Assembly (NCBI GenBank): GCA_033763995.1
Contig: JANRJL010000007.1
Location: 48,798 to 112,797 of the forward strand
From: GCA-2737725 sp033763995
GTDB taxonomy: Bacteria > Pseudomonadota > Alphaproteobacteria > Rhodospirillales > Rhodospirillaceae
Reading direction: 5' to 3'
DNA length: 64,000 bases
Below, in pieces: positions 35,798-45,063 of this stretch. The position numbers and the translations under genes are program-made. How positions within the stretch are numbered: position 1 is the first letter of the stretch; each line of letters opens with the position of its first letter. The notes under the pieces are model-generated. The model did not search any database, was not told the DNA's origin, and saw only the letters and a program-made list of their open reading frames with translations.

Positions 35798-37528
35798 TTA
35801 TGCGGATCGGAGAGACGGCCGGCGCCGCTGGACGATGCGGAAACGCGACGCGACGAACGCCAAGTCGGTCAGGCAGGCGTTCCCCGCCGGGTTGAGCCCG
35901 GTGACGTGGTAATCGCTGTAGGCCGCGGCGAAGTTGATCCACATGTCGCCGTGCAAGTTGATCGACAGATTGGCCCCGGCCTCTTCGTAGGCGTCCGTGG
36001 ACCGCGCGATGAAGGCCTCGTCCGTGGAATAGAGATAGCAGGAAATCGCCCCCTTCGCCGCGGCGAGTCGGGTGGCCTCGGCAACGGCGGCATCGCCGCT
36101 CTCGCAGGCCACCACGAACAGCACCGGGCCGAACTGCTCCTCGCCGTAGAGATCGGCACAGCCGCCGTCGACGGCGGCGATCAGGGGCGTCAGCGTGCGC
36201 GCTTGGGGAAACAGCGGGTGGGCATAAGGTGCCGCTGGCCTAAGCACGCGCACGCCCGGCCTGGCCGCCAACGCTTTTGTCAGCCGGTCAATCACGTCGA
36301 GGCTCAATTGGCCTTGAATGGCACCCATGATCCCGGCCGCCGTGGCGGGATCGCGCGCGACGTCGTCGACCGCCTTCACCAGCGCGGCGGCGACTTGGTC
36401 AAAGCCGGCATGGCCGCCTTGGGTGTGCAGCCCCGCCTTCGGCACGAAGACGGTTTGCGGACTGGTGCACATCTGCCCCGAGAACAGCGCGGCCGAACGC
36501 CCGATCGCCCGCGCCGTATCCTCGAGATCATCGACCGACTCAAGCACGACGCTATTGACGCCCGCGGTTTCGGTGAACAGCAGCTTGCCCGTCACCGTGC
36601 GCTCGAGGTGCCCGCCGTAACGCGGGCTGCCCGTGAAGTCGATGATTTGCACCGCCGGGTGATCGACCAGGGTCTGCGTCACGGGTGCCGCCAGCGTGTC
36701 GACGGCGAGGGTCACGGCGTTCGGATCGCAGCCATGGTCCGCCAGGACCTTGCGGCATACCTCGACCACGATCGCCATGGGCAAGATCGCGATGGGGTGG
36801 GGCTTGACGATCACCGGGTTGCCCGTCGCGAGATCGGCGAAGATCGCAGGATAGGCGTTCCAGGTCGGGAACGACGCGCAACAGACCACCAGCCCGATGC
36901 CCCGCGACATCAGGGTGTAATGCTTGTCCAATTCGACATCGTCGCGGCCAAAGCGGCGGCGCCATGTCGCCTTGGGCGCAACCTCGGCCATGGCTTTGGC
37001 GGCATACGCTAGCGCCTCAAGGCCACGGTCCAGGGCATTGGGCCCGCTGCCGCTGTAAGCCTGGATGTAGCTTTGCCCGGCGACGTGCATCACGGCATGG
37101 GCCATCTCGAAGTTGCGGGCGTGAAGCCGCTCGGCGATTTCGAGACACAGCGCGATGCGCTGGGGCGGCGTTATCTTACGCCATGATCGCAAGGCATGCG
37201 ACGCCGCCGCGATGAGGGCCTGGGGATTGGATCGCGGATACGTAATCCCCAGCGGCTGCCCTGTAAAAGGCGAGACCTCGGCGCCGACCCAGTCAACGAT
37301 GCCCGGTTGGTCGAGCGCAAACGGCTGGCCGAGACGCGCTTCGAAGGCGGCCTTGCCTCGCGCGGGCTTCTCGGCACCGTGAATCTTGGTGGACGGGGAC
37401 TCCGCGAAGGGGCTCCAGTGATGGCGCGCCTCGACGGCGGCGATGGCCGCTTGAAGGGTCTGGTGATACCGCGCCACAAGCTCGTCGAGGGTCGTGGCGG
37501 CGCGGTCCGTGGCTGCCGCGCCGCTCAT
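35798..37528 (-). CDS. PaaN-like aldehyde dehydrogenase
   Basis: A 576-residue aldehyde dehydrogenase of the PaaN group (phenylacetic acid degradation protein N): an N-terminal helical part (TLDELVARYHQTLQAAIAAVEAR, HHWSPFAESPS), YPRSNPQALIAAA, CCASFPTWNAYPAIFADLATGNPVIVKPHP, IIDFTGSPRYGG, FTETAGVNSVVLE (Glu), FSGQMCTSPQTVFVP (Cys) and LYGEEQFGPVLFVV. The start at 37528 overlaps the stop of the upstream oxygenase gene by 4 bases (ATGA). It would oxidise the aldehyde released by the coupled carotenoid-type cleavage oxygenase. There are no paa ring-epoxidation genes here, so a role in phenylacetate breakdown itself is unlikely. Confidence 0.87.
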   Translation of the reverse strand: MSGAAATDRAATTLDELVARYHQTLQAAIAAVEARHHWSPFAESPSTKIHGAEKPARGKAAFEARLGQPFALDQPGIVDWVGAEVSPFTGQPLGITYPRSNPQALIAAASHALRSWRKITPPQRIALCLEIAERLHARNFEMAHAVMHVAGQSYIQAYSGSGPNALDRGLEALAYAAKAMAEVAPKATWRRRFGRDDVELDKHYTLMSRGIGLVVCCASFPTWNAYPAIFADLATGNPVIVKPHPIAILPMAIVVEVCRKVLADHGCDPNAVTLAVDTLAAPVTQTLVDHPAVQIIDFTGSPRYGGHLERTVTGKLLFTETAGVNSVVLESVDDLEDTARAIGRSAALFSGQMCTSPQTVFVPKAGLHTQGGHAGFDQVAAALVKAVDDVARDPATAAGIMGAIQGQLSLDVIDRLTKALAARPGVRVLRPAAPYAHPLFPQARTLTPLIAAVDGGCADLYGEEQFGPVLFVVACESGDAAVAEATRLAAAKGAISCYLYSTDEAFIARSTDAYEEAGANLSINLHGDMWINFAAAYSDYHVTGLNPAGNACLTDLAFVASRFRIVQRRRPSLRSA

Positions 37529-38988
37529 GCCGGACGCTGGACCGCGATTTGATCGCCGCGCACCCACGTGCCGTGAAAGCCCGCCGGCACGCGCCCCGGC
37601 AGGGGAATCCGCGCGATGGGCCCGTCCGCGAAGGTCTTGGCGTTCAGCACTTGAACTTCCGAGCGGTCGCCTTGCGGGTCGGTGACGAACACCACGACAT
37701 AGCCGTCGTCCTCGTCGACCGCGCCGATGCGCGGCGCGAAGGCGGCCTCGGACCCGCCGTGTCCGTCGGCATATTTATGAACTTGGCAGGATCCGCTGTG
37801 CAGGTCGTATTTGTAGAGCCCGTCAAACCGCTGCAGGTCGCCCGGCGCGATGGCGACGTTGTAGGACCAGCGCGTCTTGCGGGTGGCACGGTCCAGATTG
37901 ACGACGGGAAACTCGCCGATGCGGTCGTCGATCTGGCGCTGCGTGATGGTCCCGGTGCGCATGTTCATGCGCCATTCGACCGGCACCGCGTGCAGATTCA
38001 AGACCGCGACCATCGAGGCGTAGGGCCCATAGGCCGGATTCGGCTTGAGCCCGTTGGGCACCATGCGGCAGGCGGTCATGACCACGTCGTCGCCTTCCTC
38101 CCACGCATTGATGACATGGTAGATGTAGCAGGGGTCCGTCTCGAACCACCGGACTTGGGCGCCCGTGCCGTTGCGGTGAACGACGCCAAAGCGCGCGGGC
38201 TGATCGCGCAATTCGATTTGCCACAGATTGTTGCGCAAACCGCGCTCGGTAAAAACCACCGGCAGATCGTGCAAGATCACGTAGTTCTCGGTGAGCCCCA
38301 TGTCGTGCGGCAGGCGCGCGCCCGGAAGATCGACCTTCGAAAAGTGGGTCAGCACGTTGTCCTTGCTGACGACGCCGAAGCTCATCCAAGGTTCGTAGAG
38401 CGCGTAATCGAAGAACACAAACTCGCCGCTCACGGGATCGACCTTCGAATGCGCCGACACGTGGCGCGGCAACTTCCCGCCGAAGGTTTCCTCGCCGATC
38501 GTCTCGAGCGTGCGCGGATGCAGGCGCACCGGCGTGCCCGAGATATACCACAGCGCCATCAACGCGCCGTGATGGACGACGACGTCGGTGTTCGCGGTGT
38601 CCTTATAGACCTTTTCGCCGCGCGCGCGCGACGCGGGCTTCAATACGCCGGCCGCGCCGCAGCCGCCCGCGAGATCGGCGACAAAATCCGCCGAGCGCAC
38701 ATAGCGGTTACGGTACTCGGCCTTGCCGTTCTCGAAGTAGATCGCGTGGATCATGCCGTCGCCGTCGAACCAGTGATGCAGCCCCACGGGCGGGCGCGCC
38801 GGATTGGGGCCGTTGCGCGTGAACGCGCCATGGAGGTCCTTCGGCAGCTCTCCGATCACCGGCAAATCCAGCGCCGTGAATTCCCGCGGCTGCGGCGCGT
38901 AGAAGCCGTGCAGGTACGGGTTCAAATCGTTGACGTCGGCGGCGGGGTGCGGCTGAGCCGACATGGACACCGATGCTGGAGCGATCAT
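37525..38988 (-). CDS. Carotenoid/stilbene cleavage oxygenase (RPE65 family), copy 1
   Basis: A 487-residue seven-bladed propeller oxygenase. NPYLHGFYAPQPREF opens it; DGDGMIHAIYFENGKAEYRNRYV is a family motif. Four Fe(II)-binding histidines are visible in PRHVSAHSKVDP, LPHDMGLTENYVILHD, IYHVINAWEEGDD and the C-terminal GFHGTWV. Such enzymes split conjugated C=C bonds of carotenoids, apocarotenoids or lignostilbenes to aldehydes. It is coupled (ATGA) to the aldehyde dehydrogenase that could take the product. The start at 38988 (MIAPASVSM) is chosen for homology. A second copy lies at 45060-46544. Confidence 0.9.
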   Translation of the reverse strand: MIAPASVSMSAQPHPAADVNDLNPYLHGFYAPQPREFTALDLPVIGELPKDLHGAFTRNGPNPARPPVGLHHWFDGDGMIHAIYFENGKAEYRNRYVRSADFVADLAGGCGAAGVLKPASRARGEKVYKDTANTDVVVHHGALMALWYISGTPVRLHPRTLETIGEETFGGKLPRHVSAHSKVDPVSGEFVFFDYALYEPWMSFGVVSKDNVLTHFSKVDLPGARLPHDMGLTENYVILHDLPVVFTERGLRNNLWQIELRDQPARFGVVHRNGTGAQVRWFETDPCYIYHVINAWEEGDDVVMTACRMVPNGLKPNPAYGPYASMVAVLNLHAVPVEWRMNMRTGTITQRQIDDRIGEFPVVNLDRATRKTRWSYNVAIAPGDLQRFDGLYKYDLHSGSCQVHKYADGHGGSEAAFAPRIGAVDEDDGYVVVFVTDPQGDRSEVQVLNAKTFADGPIARIPLPGRVPAGFHGTWVRGDQIAVQRPA

Positions 38989-39091
38989 GGCAAACTCCCT
39001 TCTCGTCGCGCGCCGCCAATCCACGGATGATCCTGTCGCGCAGGCGACCTGAAGACGCAACGCAACGCATGGATTGTGAGGCGGGTTGATA

Positions 39092-39121
39092 CTTGCATAT
39101 CAGGACTTACGAGGCTAGCTT
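39092..39121 (+). promoter_or_regulatory. Promoter with the recurrent CTTGCAT motif (thiolase gene)
   Basis: CTTGCATATCAGGAC: TTGCAT at 39093-39098, 17-base spacer, TAGCTT at 39116-39121. It faces the thiolase gene (start 39198) and lies in the divergent region shared with the oxygenase operon. Confidence 0.5.
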
Positions 39122-39197
39122 TTCGGCGACGCCTGCGGTCGTCATGTCGAACCGCGCGGCGCCGGTCATTTCATTCCGCGAGGAGCCGACAGCCGTC

Positions 39198-40412
39198 ATG
39201 GCGCCGCCCAATCGCTCCGATATCGTCGTTTTTGACGCCGTCCGCACGCCGCGCGGCAAGGGCCGCGAGGGCGGAACGCTGGCGGCAACGCCGCCGGTGG
39301 AATTGGTCAAGCAGCTCATCACCGCCCTGAACCGCCGCCAGGGCGAACAGATCAGGACTGCCGATCACTTCATTTTGGGCTGTGTCGGGCAAACCGGCGC
39401 CCAAGGCGGACACATCGCCCTGGTCTCCAAGCTCCATGCCGGCCTTGCGGAGTCCATGCCCGCCTGGTCGTTGAACAATTTCTGCGTCTCGGGTTTGAGC
39501 GCGGTGCTGAGTGCGGCCGAAAAGGTCGGATCGGGCAACGCCGATGTGGTGCTGGCGGGCGGCGTCGAGAGCATGTCGCAGGTGCCGTTCTTGGCCGACA
39601 AGGGCGCCTACTACACCGACCCGGCTTTTTCCGCGGCCCTGAGATATGTTCCCGTGGCGCTGTCGGCCGACGTGTTGGCCCATCACCACAACGTCACCCG
39701 AGCCGAGCTGGACGCCGTTGCGCTTGCGTCTCATCTTCGCGCGGCACATGCCCAAAAGGAAAATCTCGGTCAGCAATCGCTGATTCCGGTTGTGGATGCT
39801 GCCGGAAAGGTCGTTCTCGCGCGTGATGAATATGTGCGCGCCGGAACGACGCTTGAGGGCTTGGCCGCTTTTCCACCCGCCTTCGGATCCCTCGGCGCGG
39901 CCTATGCGCCGATCCTCAAGTCCGCCTTGGGCCTGGAGCGCATCGATCACCGCCATGCCGTGGTTCATGCGCCGGGAACGGCCGACGGCGCCGGGCTGGC
40001 CGTGATCGGCACCCGCGACGCCGGCGCGGCGCGCGGCCTGAAACCGCGCGCGCGCATTGTGGCCATGGCCGAGGCCGGGGGCGACCCGGTGCTGTCGCTC
40101 ACCGCCGGACGCGCCGCCATGGATAAGGTTTTGCAGAGAGCACGCATGACGCTGAGCGACATCGGCGTGATCGAATACATGGAGGCCTTCGCGGTCGTGC
40201 CCGCGCTCTTTTACCGCGATCATGCCGCGCACGCCGACAAGGTCAACGTGTTCGGCGGCCACGTCGCGCGCGGGCATGCCCTGGGCGCCACCGGCGCCAT
40301 TCTGTTGTCGTCGCTGCTGGACGTCATGGAGCACAAGGGCGTCGCGCTCGGCATGGTGGTTGCCTTCGCCGCGTCGGGCATCGGCTCGGCGGTCATCCTT
40401 CAGCGCGAATAA
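39198..40412 (+). CDS. Thiolase-family protein (acetyl-CoA acetyltransferase-like)
   Basis: A 404-residue thiolase. The nucleophile is Cys96 in SLNNFCVSGLSAV; DVVLAGGVESMSQVPF and VNVFGGHVARGHALGATG (His) are conserved. The usual NEAFA reads MEAFA, GHPLGATG reads GHALGATG, and the second catalytic cysteine near the C-terminus is absent: the segment is VVAFAASGIGSAVIL instead of a C-x-G-G-G form. It may therefore have altered or reduced Claisen chemistry. AGGAG 12 bases before the ATG at 39198 supports this start. It precedes an SDR gene by 40 bases. It would split or form beta-ketoacyl-CoA in the degradation pathway. Confidence 0.85.
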   Translation: MAPPNRSDIVVFDAVRTPRGKGREGGTLAATPPVELVKQLITALNRRQGEQIRTADHFILGCVGQTGAQGGHIALVSKLHAGLAESMPAWSLNNFCVSGLSAVLSAAEKVGSGNADVVLAGGVESMSQVPFLADKGAYYTDPAFSAALRYVPVALSADVLAHHHNVTRAELDAVALASHLRAAHAQKENLGQQSLIPVVDAAGKVVLARDEYVRAGTTLEGLAAFPPAFGSLGAAYAPILKSALGLERIDHRHAVVHAPGTADGAGLAVIGTRDAGAARGLKPRARIVAMAEAGGDPVLSLTAGRAAMDKVLQRARMTLSDIGVIEYMEAFAVVPALFYRDHAAHADKVNVFGGHVARGHALGATGAILLSSLLDVMEHKGVALGMVVAFAASGIGSAVILQRE

Positions 40413-40452
40413 TCGCGGCGATTTTGGACGCACAAAGAAGAGGACCTCGCAC

Positions 40453-41385
40453 ATGGCCATGCTGCTGAAAATCATCCAGTTCTATGGCCGCTTTCTGCTG
40501 AGTTTCAGCAGCATCGGATTCCGCTGGCGAGCGCTGTTCTGGCCGCCCTTCATGCCCAATTTCACGGGCCAGACGTGGCTGGTGACGGGCGCGTCCGGCG
40601 GATTGGGCAAGGCCATCGTCCAGACCGCCGCGCGGGCCGGCGCCACGGTGCTCGCCGCGGCGCGCAGCGGCGAGAAACTGGCCGAGGTGATCGCCGAGAC
40701 GCCGGGGGCGAACATCGTGCCGGTGGTTGTGGATCTTTCGCTGCAAAAAAGCACCAGCCGGATGGTCGATGATCTGGCCGCGGCCGGTCACAAAGTCGAT
40801 GTTCTGGTCAATAACGTCGGCGTGCTGCTGGACGATCACGCGCTCACCTCCGAGGGCCGCGAAAACTCGTTCGCCATCAACATTCTCAATCACTTTCTGC
40901 TCACGGAACGCGGCATCGAGAAGGCGTTGCTGAAGCCGGACGCGACGATCATCAACATGTCGTCGGGCGGCATGTACAACGCACCCCTCATGGTCGCGAA
41001 AATGAACGTCACCGACCCCACCGGATACCGCGGCCTGCTGGCCTATGCGGTCCACAAGCGCGGACAAGCCGAGCTGACCAAGTATTGGCACCAAATGCAC
41101 CGCGGCATGAACGTTTACGTCATGCATCCGGGCTGGGCCAAGACGGACGGCGTCAAGCGCTCGCTGCCGCGCTTCTACAAGATTCTCAACACCGTGCTGC
41201 GCGACGGACACCAGGGCTCGGACACGGCGATTTGGCTGGCGGCCACCAAGCCGAAGTGCGAGCCCGGCGCATTTTGGTTCGACCGAGTCCCGCGCTCGAG
41301 CCACGCCTTTCCGGCGACCCGGCTGACCAAAGATGTCGCCGACGACCTCGTCGCCTACTTGAAGCAAGAGTTGGCGCGGGGTTAG
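40453..41385 (+). CDS. Short-chain dehydrogenase, DHRS12-like
   Basis: A 310-residue SDR with an amphipathic/hydrophobic N-terminus (LLKIIQFYGRFLLSFSSIGF) ahead of WLVTGASGGLGKAIV (cofactor loop), DVLVNNVGVLL, IINMSSGGMYNAPL (Ser) and LLAYAVHKRGQAEL (Tyr-x3-Lys). The extended N-terminus and the HPGWAKTDGVKRSLPRFY stretch resemble DHRS12-type oxidoreductases, suggesting membrane association and a lipophilic substrate. It follows the thiolase gene on the same strand and is convergent with the second thiolase, 10 bases apart. Confidence 0.85.
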   Translation: MAMLLKIIQFYGRFLLSFSSIGFRWRALFWPPFMPNFTGQTWLVTGASGGLGKAIVQTAARAGATVLAAARSGEKLAEVIAETPGANIVPVVVDLSLQKSTSRMVDDLAAAGHKVDVLVNNVGVLLDDHALTSEGRENSFAINILNHFLLTERGIEKALLKPDATIINMSSGGMYNAPLMVAKMNVTDPTGYRGLLAYAVHKRGQAELTKYWHQMHRGMNVYVMHPGWAKTDGVKRSLPRFYKILNTVLRDGHQGSDTAIWLAATKPKCEPGAFWFDRVPRSSHAFPATRLTKDVADDLVAYLKQELARG

Positions 41386-41395
41386 GGCGCCACAG

Positions 41396-42631
41396 CTAAG
41401 ATTTTGCGACGATAAAGCTCACGGTCGTGGTCGCGCTGCCGCCGATATTCAACGTCGCAAACCGCTTCGCCCCCTCGACCTGATAACCGCCCGCGCGTCC
41501 GCTCACCTGCTTGGCGGCATCCAGCACCATGCGCACGCCGGTCGCGCCCACGGGATGGCCCAGGCCGATCAGGCCGCCGCTGGGGTTGATGGGCAGCGCG
41601 CCCGTCGCGGCGATGGTGCCGTCCTCGATCGCGCGCCAGCTCTGGCCCGGCGGCGTGAGCCCGAAGTGATCGATCGCCATGTATTCGGTGGTCGTGAAGC
41701 AATCGTGGGTCTCGATGCCGTCGAGATCCCGGGCGCTGGCGATGCCCGCGCGCGTGAAGGCATCCAAGATCGTGCCCCGCACATGCGGGAAGACGTAGTC
41801 GTCGGATCGGCTGGCCTCGATTTTGGCGCCGTAGGAAATACGCGCGGTGCGGTGCCCCCAACCCTCGATGTACGCCAGGTCCTCGAGTTTCAGGCCGCGC
41901 TGGGCGGCGTAAGCCTTGGCGCGGGCTTCGCTGGCGAGGAACACGATGGCCGCGCCGTCGCTCACTTGGCCGCAATCCTGTTTGCGGATGCGGCCGTCAA
42001 TGACGGGGTTGGCCTCGTCGTCTTCGGTGAAACTCAGGGCATCGAAGGTCCAGGAGCGTGTCTGGGCGTTGGGATTGCGCTTGGCATTGTCGAAGTTGAT
42101 CTTGGCGATGGCCATGAGATGCTTGTGGTCCAGGCCGTAGCGCCGAGCGTATTCGTCGCCGAGCAGCGAGAACATGTGCGGCCAAGGATATTTGACGCCC
42201 TGACACTCGTGGCCGCTCCACATCGCCGCGCCGCCGATGTTCGCGGCCGCCTGGTCTCCGGGCACGTTGCGCATCATTTCGATGCCAAGCACCGCCGCGA
42301 GCCCATAGCGGCCCGATTCGATCTCGGCCGAGGCCGCCAAGAGCGCGATCGAGCCCGATGCGCACGCCGCTTCGTGACGGCCGGCGGGAATGCCGGCCAA
42401 TGCCGGATTGACCTCGGCGAAGAACCCGCCAAGATGACCTTGATTGCAAAACAGCTCGGCGGTGAAATTGCCGACATGCGCCGCCTCAATGTCGGTTGCG
42501 TCCAACTTCGCGTCGGCCAGGCCCTGGCTCAGGGTCTCGCGGAACATGTCGAAGATTTCGTGGCCTTCCCGCGCCCAATTGCGCTTGAAGTCCGTCTGAT
42601 ATCCGCCGAGAACAAATACAGGCGATGTCAT
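41396..42631 (-). CDS. SCP2-type thiolase
   Basis: A 411-residue thiolase of the SCP-x/SCP2 kind: FVLGGYQTDFKRNW, nucleophile Cys90 in HEAACASGSIALL, THDCFTTTEYMAIDHFGL, PSGGLIGLGHPVGATGVRM (His) and a C-terminal NIGGSATTTVSF. Enzymes of this group release acetyl- or propionyl-CoA from branched or sterol/isoprenoid side chains. Complete, with a plausible start. The promoter at 42763-42793 carries the recurrent motif. Its partner genes on both sides suggest a route for branched acyl-CoA. Confidence 0.88.
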   Translation of the reverse strand: MTSPVFVLGGYQTDFKRNWAREGHEIFDMFRETLSQGLADAKLDATDIEAAHVGNFTAELFCNQGHLGGFFAEVNPALAGIPAGRHEAACASGSIALLAASAEIESGRYGLAAVLGIEMMRNVPGDQAAANIGGAAMWSGHECQGVKYPWPHMFSLLGDEYARRYGLDHKHLMAIAKINFDNAKRNPNAQTRSWTFDALSFTEDDEANPVIDGRIRKQDCGQVSDGAAIVFLASEARAKAYAAQRGLKLEDLAYIEGWGHRTARISYGAKIEASRSDDYVFPHVRGTILDAFTRAGIASARDLDGIETHDCFTTTEYMAIDHFGLTPPGQSWRAIEDGTIAATGALPINPSGGLIGLGHPVGATGVRMVLDAAKQVSGRAGGYQVEGAKRFATLNIGGSATTTVSFIVAKS

Positions 42632-42762
42632 GGCCGAGTCCGTCAGAGCATGGGTGCCGCTTCAGGTCGCAATCGCGACGGAGATCCGCACGGCGCGCAA
42701 CGCCTCCGGCGGGCCGGACGCGCCTGGGCCTTGCGCTGTACGAACAAACACTGCTTCCCTTC

Positions 42763-42793
42763 AGTATAGCAACCATTAGTCTCTTTATGCAAG
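42763..42793 (-). promoter_or_regulatory. Promoter with the recurrent CTTGCATAAA motif (SCP2-type thiolase)
   Basis: On the minus strand, CTTGCATAAAGAGAC gives TTGCAT (42792-42787), an 18-base spacer and TATACT (42768-42763), a good -10 box. It lies between the thiolase (minus) and lipocalin-like (plus) genes. Confidence 0.6.
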
Positions 42794-42815
42794 GAACACG
42801 CAGCCCACGCGCGGC

Positions 42816-43298
42816 ATGGAGGGCGGGGTGACACTGACGTCAAGCGATTTGATCGGCGCCTGGACCTTCGTCGACTGGGTGATCACGTCACCCCATGGCC
42901 GCGTCAGCAGGCCCTTTCAACCCAACCCCACCGGGGCCCTCATTTACTCCGCCGACGGCCTGATGTCGGCCGTCATCCAGGCCGGTCATCGCCCGCGGTT
43001 TGCCAGCGACGATGTCCGCAAGCGCCCCGACGCCGAGAAGGCGGGTGCGTTTGACGGCTATTTCCACTACGGCGGAACGTGGACGGTTCACGGTGTCCAG
43101 GTCGTGCACCGGGTGGCGTGGGCGCTCAACCCGAACATGATCGGCAGCGAACAGGTGCGGGACGTTAAACTCGAGGACGGCGTGTTGATTCTGAGCGCCG
43201 ACGAATCGCTCGACGCCGGCACGGGTGTCCGCCATCACGCCTTGACGTGGCGGCGCCACGCTCCGGCAGCACTCGGCGCGCGCGACCGGCCTGCTTGA
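42816..43298 (+). CDS. Lipocalin-like domain protein
   Basis: A 160-residue (or 156 if started at GTG 42828, right after GGAGGGCGGG) protein with DLIGAWTFVDWVI, GALIYSADGLMSAVI, DGYFHYGGTWTVHGVQVVHRVAWALNP and VLILSADES. This is the lipocalin-like (Lipocalin_5) pattern of small beta-barrel proteins commonly encoded in hydrophobic-compound catabolic clusters. No signal peptide. It may bind or isomerise a pathway intermediate; there is no established activity. Divergent from the SCP2-type thiolase and 67 bases ahead of an acyl-CoA synthetase gene. Confidence 0.75.
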   Translation: MEGGVTLTSSDLIGAWTFVDWVITSPHGRVSRPFQPNPTGALIYSADGLMSAVIQAGHRPRFASDDVRKRPDAEKAGAFDGYFHYGGTWTVHGVQVVHRVAWALNPNMIGSEQVRDVKLEDGVLILSADESLDAGTGVRHHALTWRRHAPAALGARDRPA

Positions 43299-43319
43299 CG
43301 CCCGGTTGCTGTTGCCTCT

Positions 43320-43340
43320 AGTTTCGTTATGCAAGTTACC
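43320..43340. promoter_or_regulatory. Recurrent CTTGCATAA motif before the acyl-CoA synthetase gene
   Basis: The minus strand reads CTTGCATAACGAAACTAG here, 26-46 bases upstream of the GTG start at 43366. Orientation is away from the gene and I see no good -10 box, so it may act as an operator here. Confidence 0.35.
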
Positions 43341-43365
43341 GACCGTTTGTCGCTTGGGGGACAGG

Positions 43366-45063
43366 GTGCAAACCAGCAGCCCGGCCAAGATCGCCGAATA
43401 CACAGCCAAGGGATGGTGGAGCGATCAGACGTTCACCCAACTGTTCGATTCGACGACGGCGGCCGTGCCGACCCGCCTCGCGATCCTTGACGCGCCGAAC
43501 CGGCCCGACATTGCCTTTGGCGCGGCGCGTCGATTGACCTATGCCGAGGCGTCAGCCTGCGCCCAAAGAATAGCCGCCGCCTTGCATGCCGCGGGCGTCC
43601 GCCAGGGCGACAGCGTGCTCGTCCAACTGCCGAATATCGCCGAACTGCTGCTCACGTACATCGCGGTCGCGCGCCTTGGCGCCATCATCAGCCCGGTGCC
43701 GATGCAATATGGGCGTCATGAACTCGGGACGATCAACAAGGTTTTGCGGCCGCGCGCGCTCGTTTCGCTGACCAAATTCAAGACGGAGGATGTCGCGGCG
43801 CAGCTTCACGAGGCCTTTCCCGAGCTGCCGGTCCTCGCCTTCGGCCCGCCCTCGCACCGGGGCGTTCAGCGATTGGACGACACCGCATCCGATGCGGCGT
43901 CGGAGGCGGCGGTGACGGGCTACATCTCGGGTTTGAAAATATCGGGCAACGATATCTATACGATCTGCTGGACGTCGGGCACGACGGGGAAGCCGAAAGG
44001 CGTGCCCCGAAGTCACAATCACTGGTTTTGCCAAAGCTACGCCGTGCACGACGCCGTGCATCTCAAGGACGGCGATATCCTGCTGAATCCGTTTCCCTTC
44101 GTGAACATGGCCGCCATCAGCGGCTTTCTCTTCGTGTGGTTGTTCGCGCGCGGAACGCTGGCGCTGCACCATCCGCTGGACCTGACGGTGATGCTGAAAC
44201 AGATCCAAGACGAAGGCGTGGTTTACACCATCGTGCCGCCGGCGGCCCTGAACATGCTGCTGCGCCAGAAGGAGCTGCTGGCGGCGTTCGATCTGTCCAA
44301 GCTGCGCACGATCTGTTCCGGCAGCGCGCCGCTCTCGCCCGTGATGGTGAAGGGATTCAAGGATTTGTTGAATATCGACGTGGTCAACACCTTCGGATCC
44401 AACGAAGGCGTGTCGCTGGTCAGTTGCGGCGAGGACGTGCCCGATCCGGAACACCGCGCCTTGTACTTTCCGCGGTTCGGCGTCGACGGCCTGACCTGGC
44501 GCAACCGCATCGCGCAGCAAATCAAGACGAAGCTGGTCGACCCCGTCACGCATGAACTCGTGACCGAGCGCGGCAGGGCCGGCGAGCTGTGGATCAAGGG
44601 GCCGAACGTGTTCGACGGCTACCTGCATTCCCCGGTCGACAACACCGATGTGTTCGACGGCGAAGGCTACTTCCGTTCCGGCGACCTGTTCGAGATCGTC
44701 GGCGACGACGACCCGCCGCGCTTCTACCGTTTCGTCGGCCGGCACAAGGACCTCATCATTCGCGGCGGCATGAACATCTCGCCCGACGAGATCGATCACC
44801 TGCTCGCGCATCATCCGAAGGTCGTCGAGACCGCCGTGTTCGGCGTGCCCGATGAAATTCTGGGCGAACGGGTGTGCCTTGCCGCGGTCCCCAAGCCCGG
44901 GGTCACGTTGACCCTGGACGACTTCAAGGACTTCTTGCACGAGAAGGGCGTGGCCATCTTCAAATGGCCCGAGCGCTTGATGGTCGTCGACGCCCTGCCC
45001 CGCAATCCCTTGGGCAAGGTTCTGCGCACCGAGTTGAGGGCCTCAAGCCAAGCGCGAGGCTAA
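43366..45063 (+). CDS. AMP-dependent acyl-CoA synthetase (class I adenylate-forming)
   Basis: A 565-residue ligase. The P-loop is ICWTSGTTGKPKGVPRSH; A5-type motif is VVNTFGSNEGVSLVS; the hinge region reads GYFRSGDLFEIV and RFVGRHKDLIIRGGMNISPDEID; the catalytic lysine is in NPLGKVLRTEL. It resembles CaiC/cyclohexanecarboxylate-CoA ligase types that activate organic acids. A GTG at 43366 behind GGGGGACAG is the likely start. Its last codons overlap the convergent oxygenase gene by 4 bases. It would load the acid produced by aldehyde oxidation onto CoA for beta-oxidation. Confidence 0.88.
   Translation: MQTSSPAKIAEYTAKGWWSDQTFTQLFDSTTAAVPTRLAILDAPNRPDIAFGAARRLTYAEASACAQRIAAALHAAGVRQGDSVLVQLPNIAELLLTYIAVARLGAIISPVPMQYGRHELGTINKVLRPRALVSLTKFKTEDVAAQLHEAFPELPVLAFGPPSHRGVQRLDDTASDAASEAAVTGYISGLKISGNDIYTICWTSGTTGKPKGVPRSHNHWFCQSYAVHDAVHLKDGDILLNPFPFVNMAAISGFLFVWLFARGTLALHHPLDLTVMLKQIQDEGVVYTIVPPAALNMLLRQKELLAAFDLSKLRTICSGSAPLSPVMVKGFKDLLNIDVVNTFGSNEGVSLVSCGEDVPDPEHRALYFPRFGVDGLTWRNRIAQQIKTKLVDPVTHELVTERGRAGELWIKGPNVFDGYLHSPVDNTDVFDGEGYFRSGDLFEIVGDDDPPRFYRFVGRHKDLIIRGGMNISPDEIDHLLAHHPKVVETAVFGVPDEILGERVCLAAVPKPGVTLTLDDFKDFLHEKGVAIFKWPERLMVVDALPRNPLGKVLRTELRASSQARG

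Noticed and set aside
35768..37012. Long open frame on the plus strand (414 codons) opposite the PaaN-like gene
   Set aside because: Arg/Gly/His-rich translation without motifs, antisense to a clear aldehyde dehydrogenase; typical of GC-rich codon third positions.
37549..39030. Long plus-strand open frame (493 codons) opposite the first cleavage oxygenase
   Set aside because: Antisense shadow; the minus strand has all four iron histidines.
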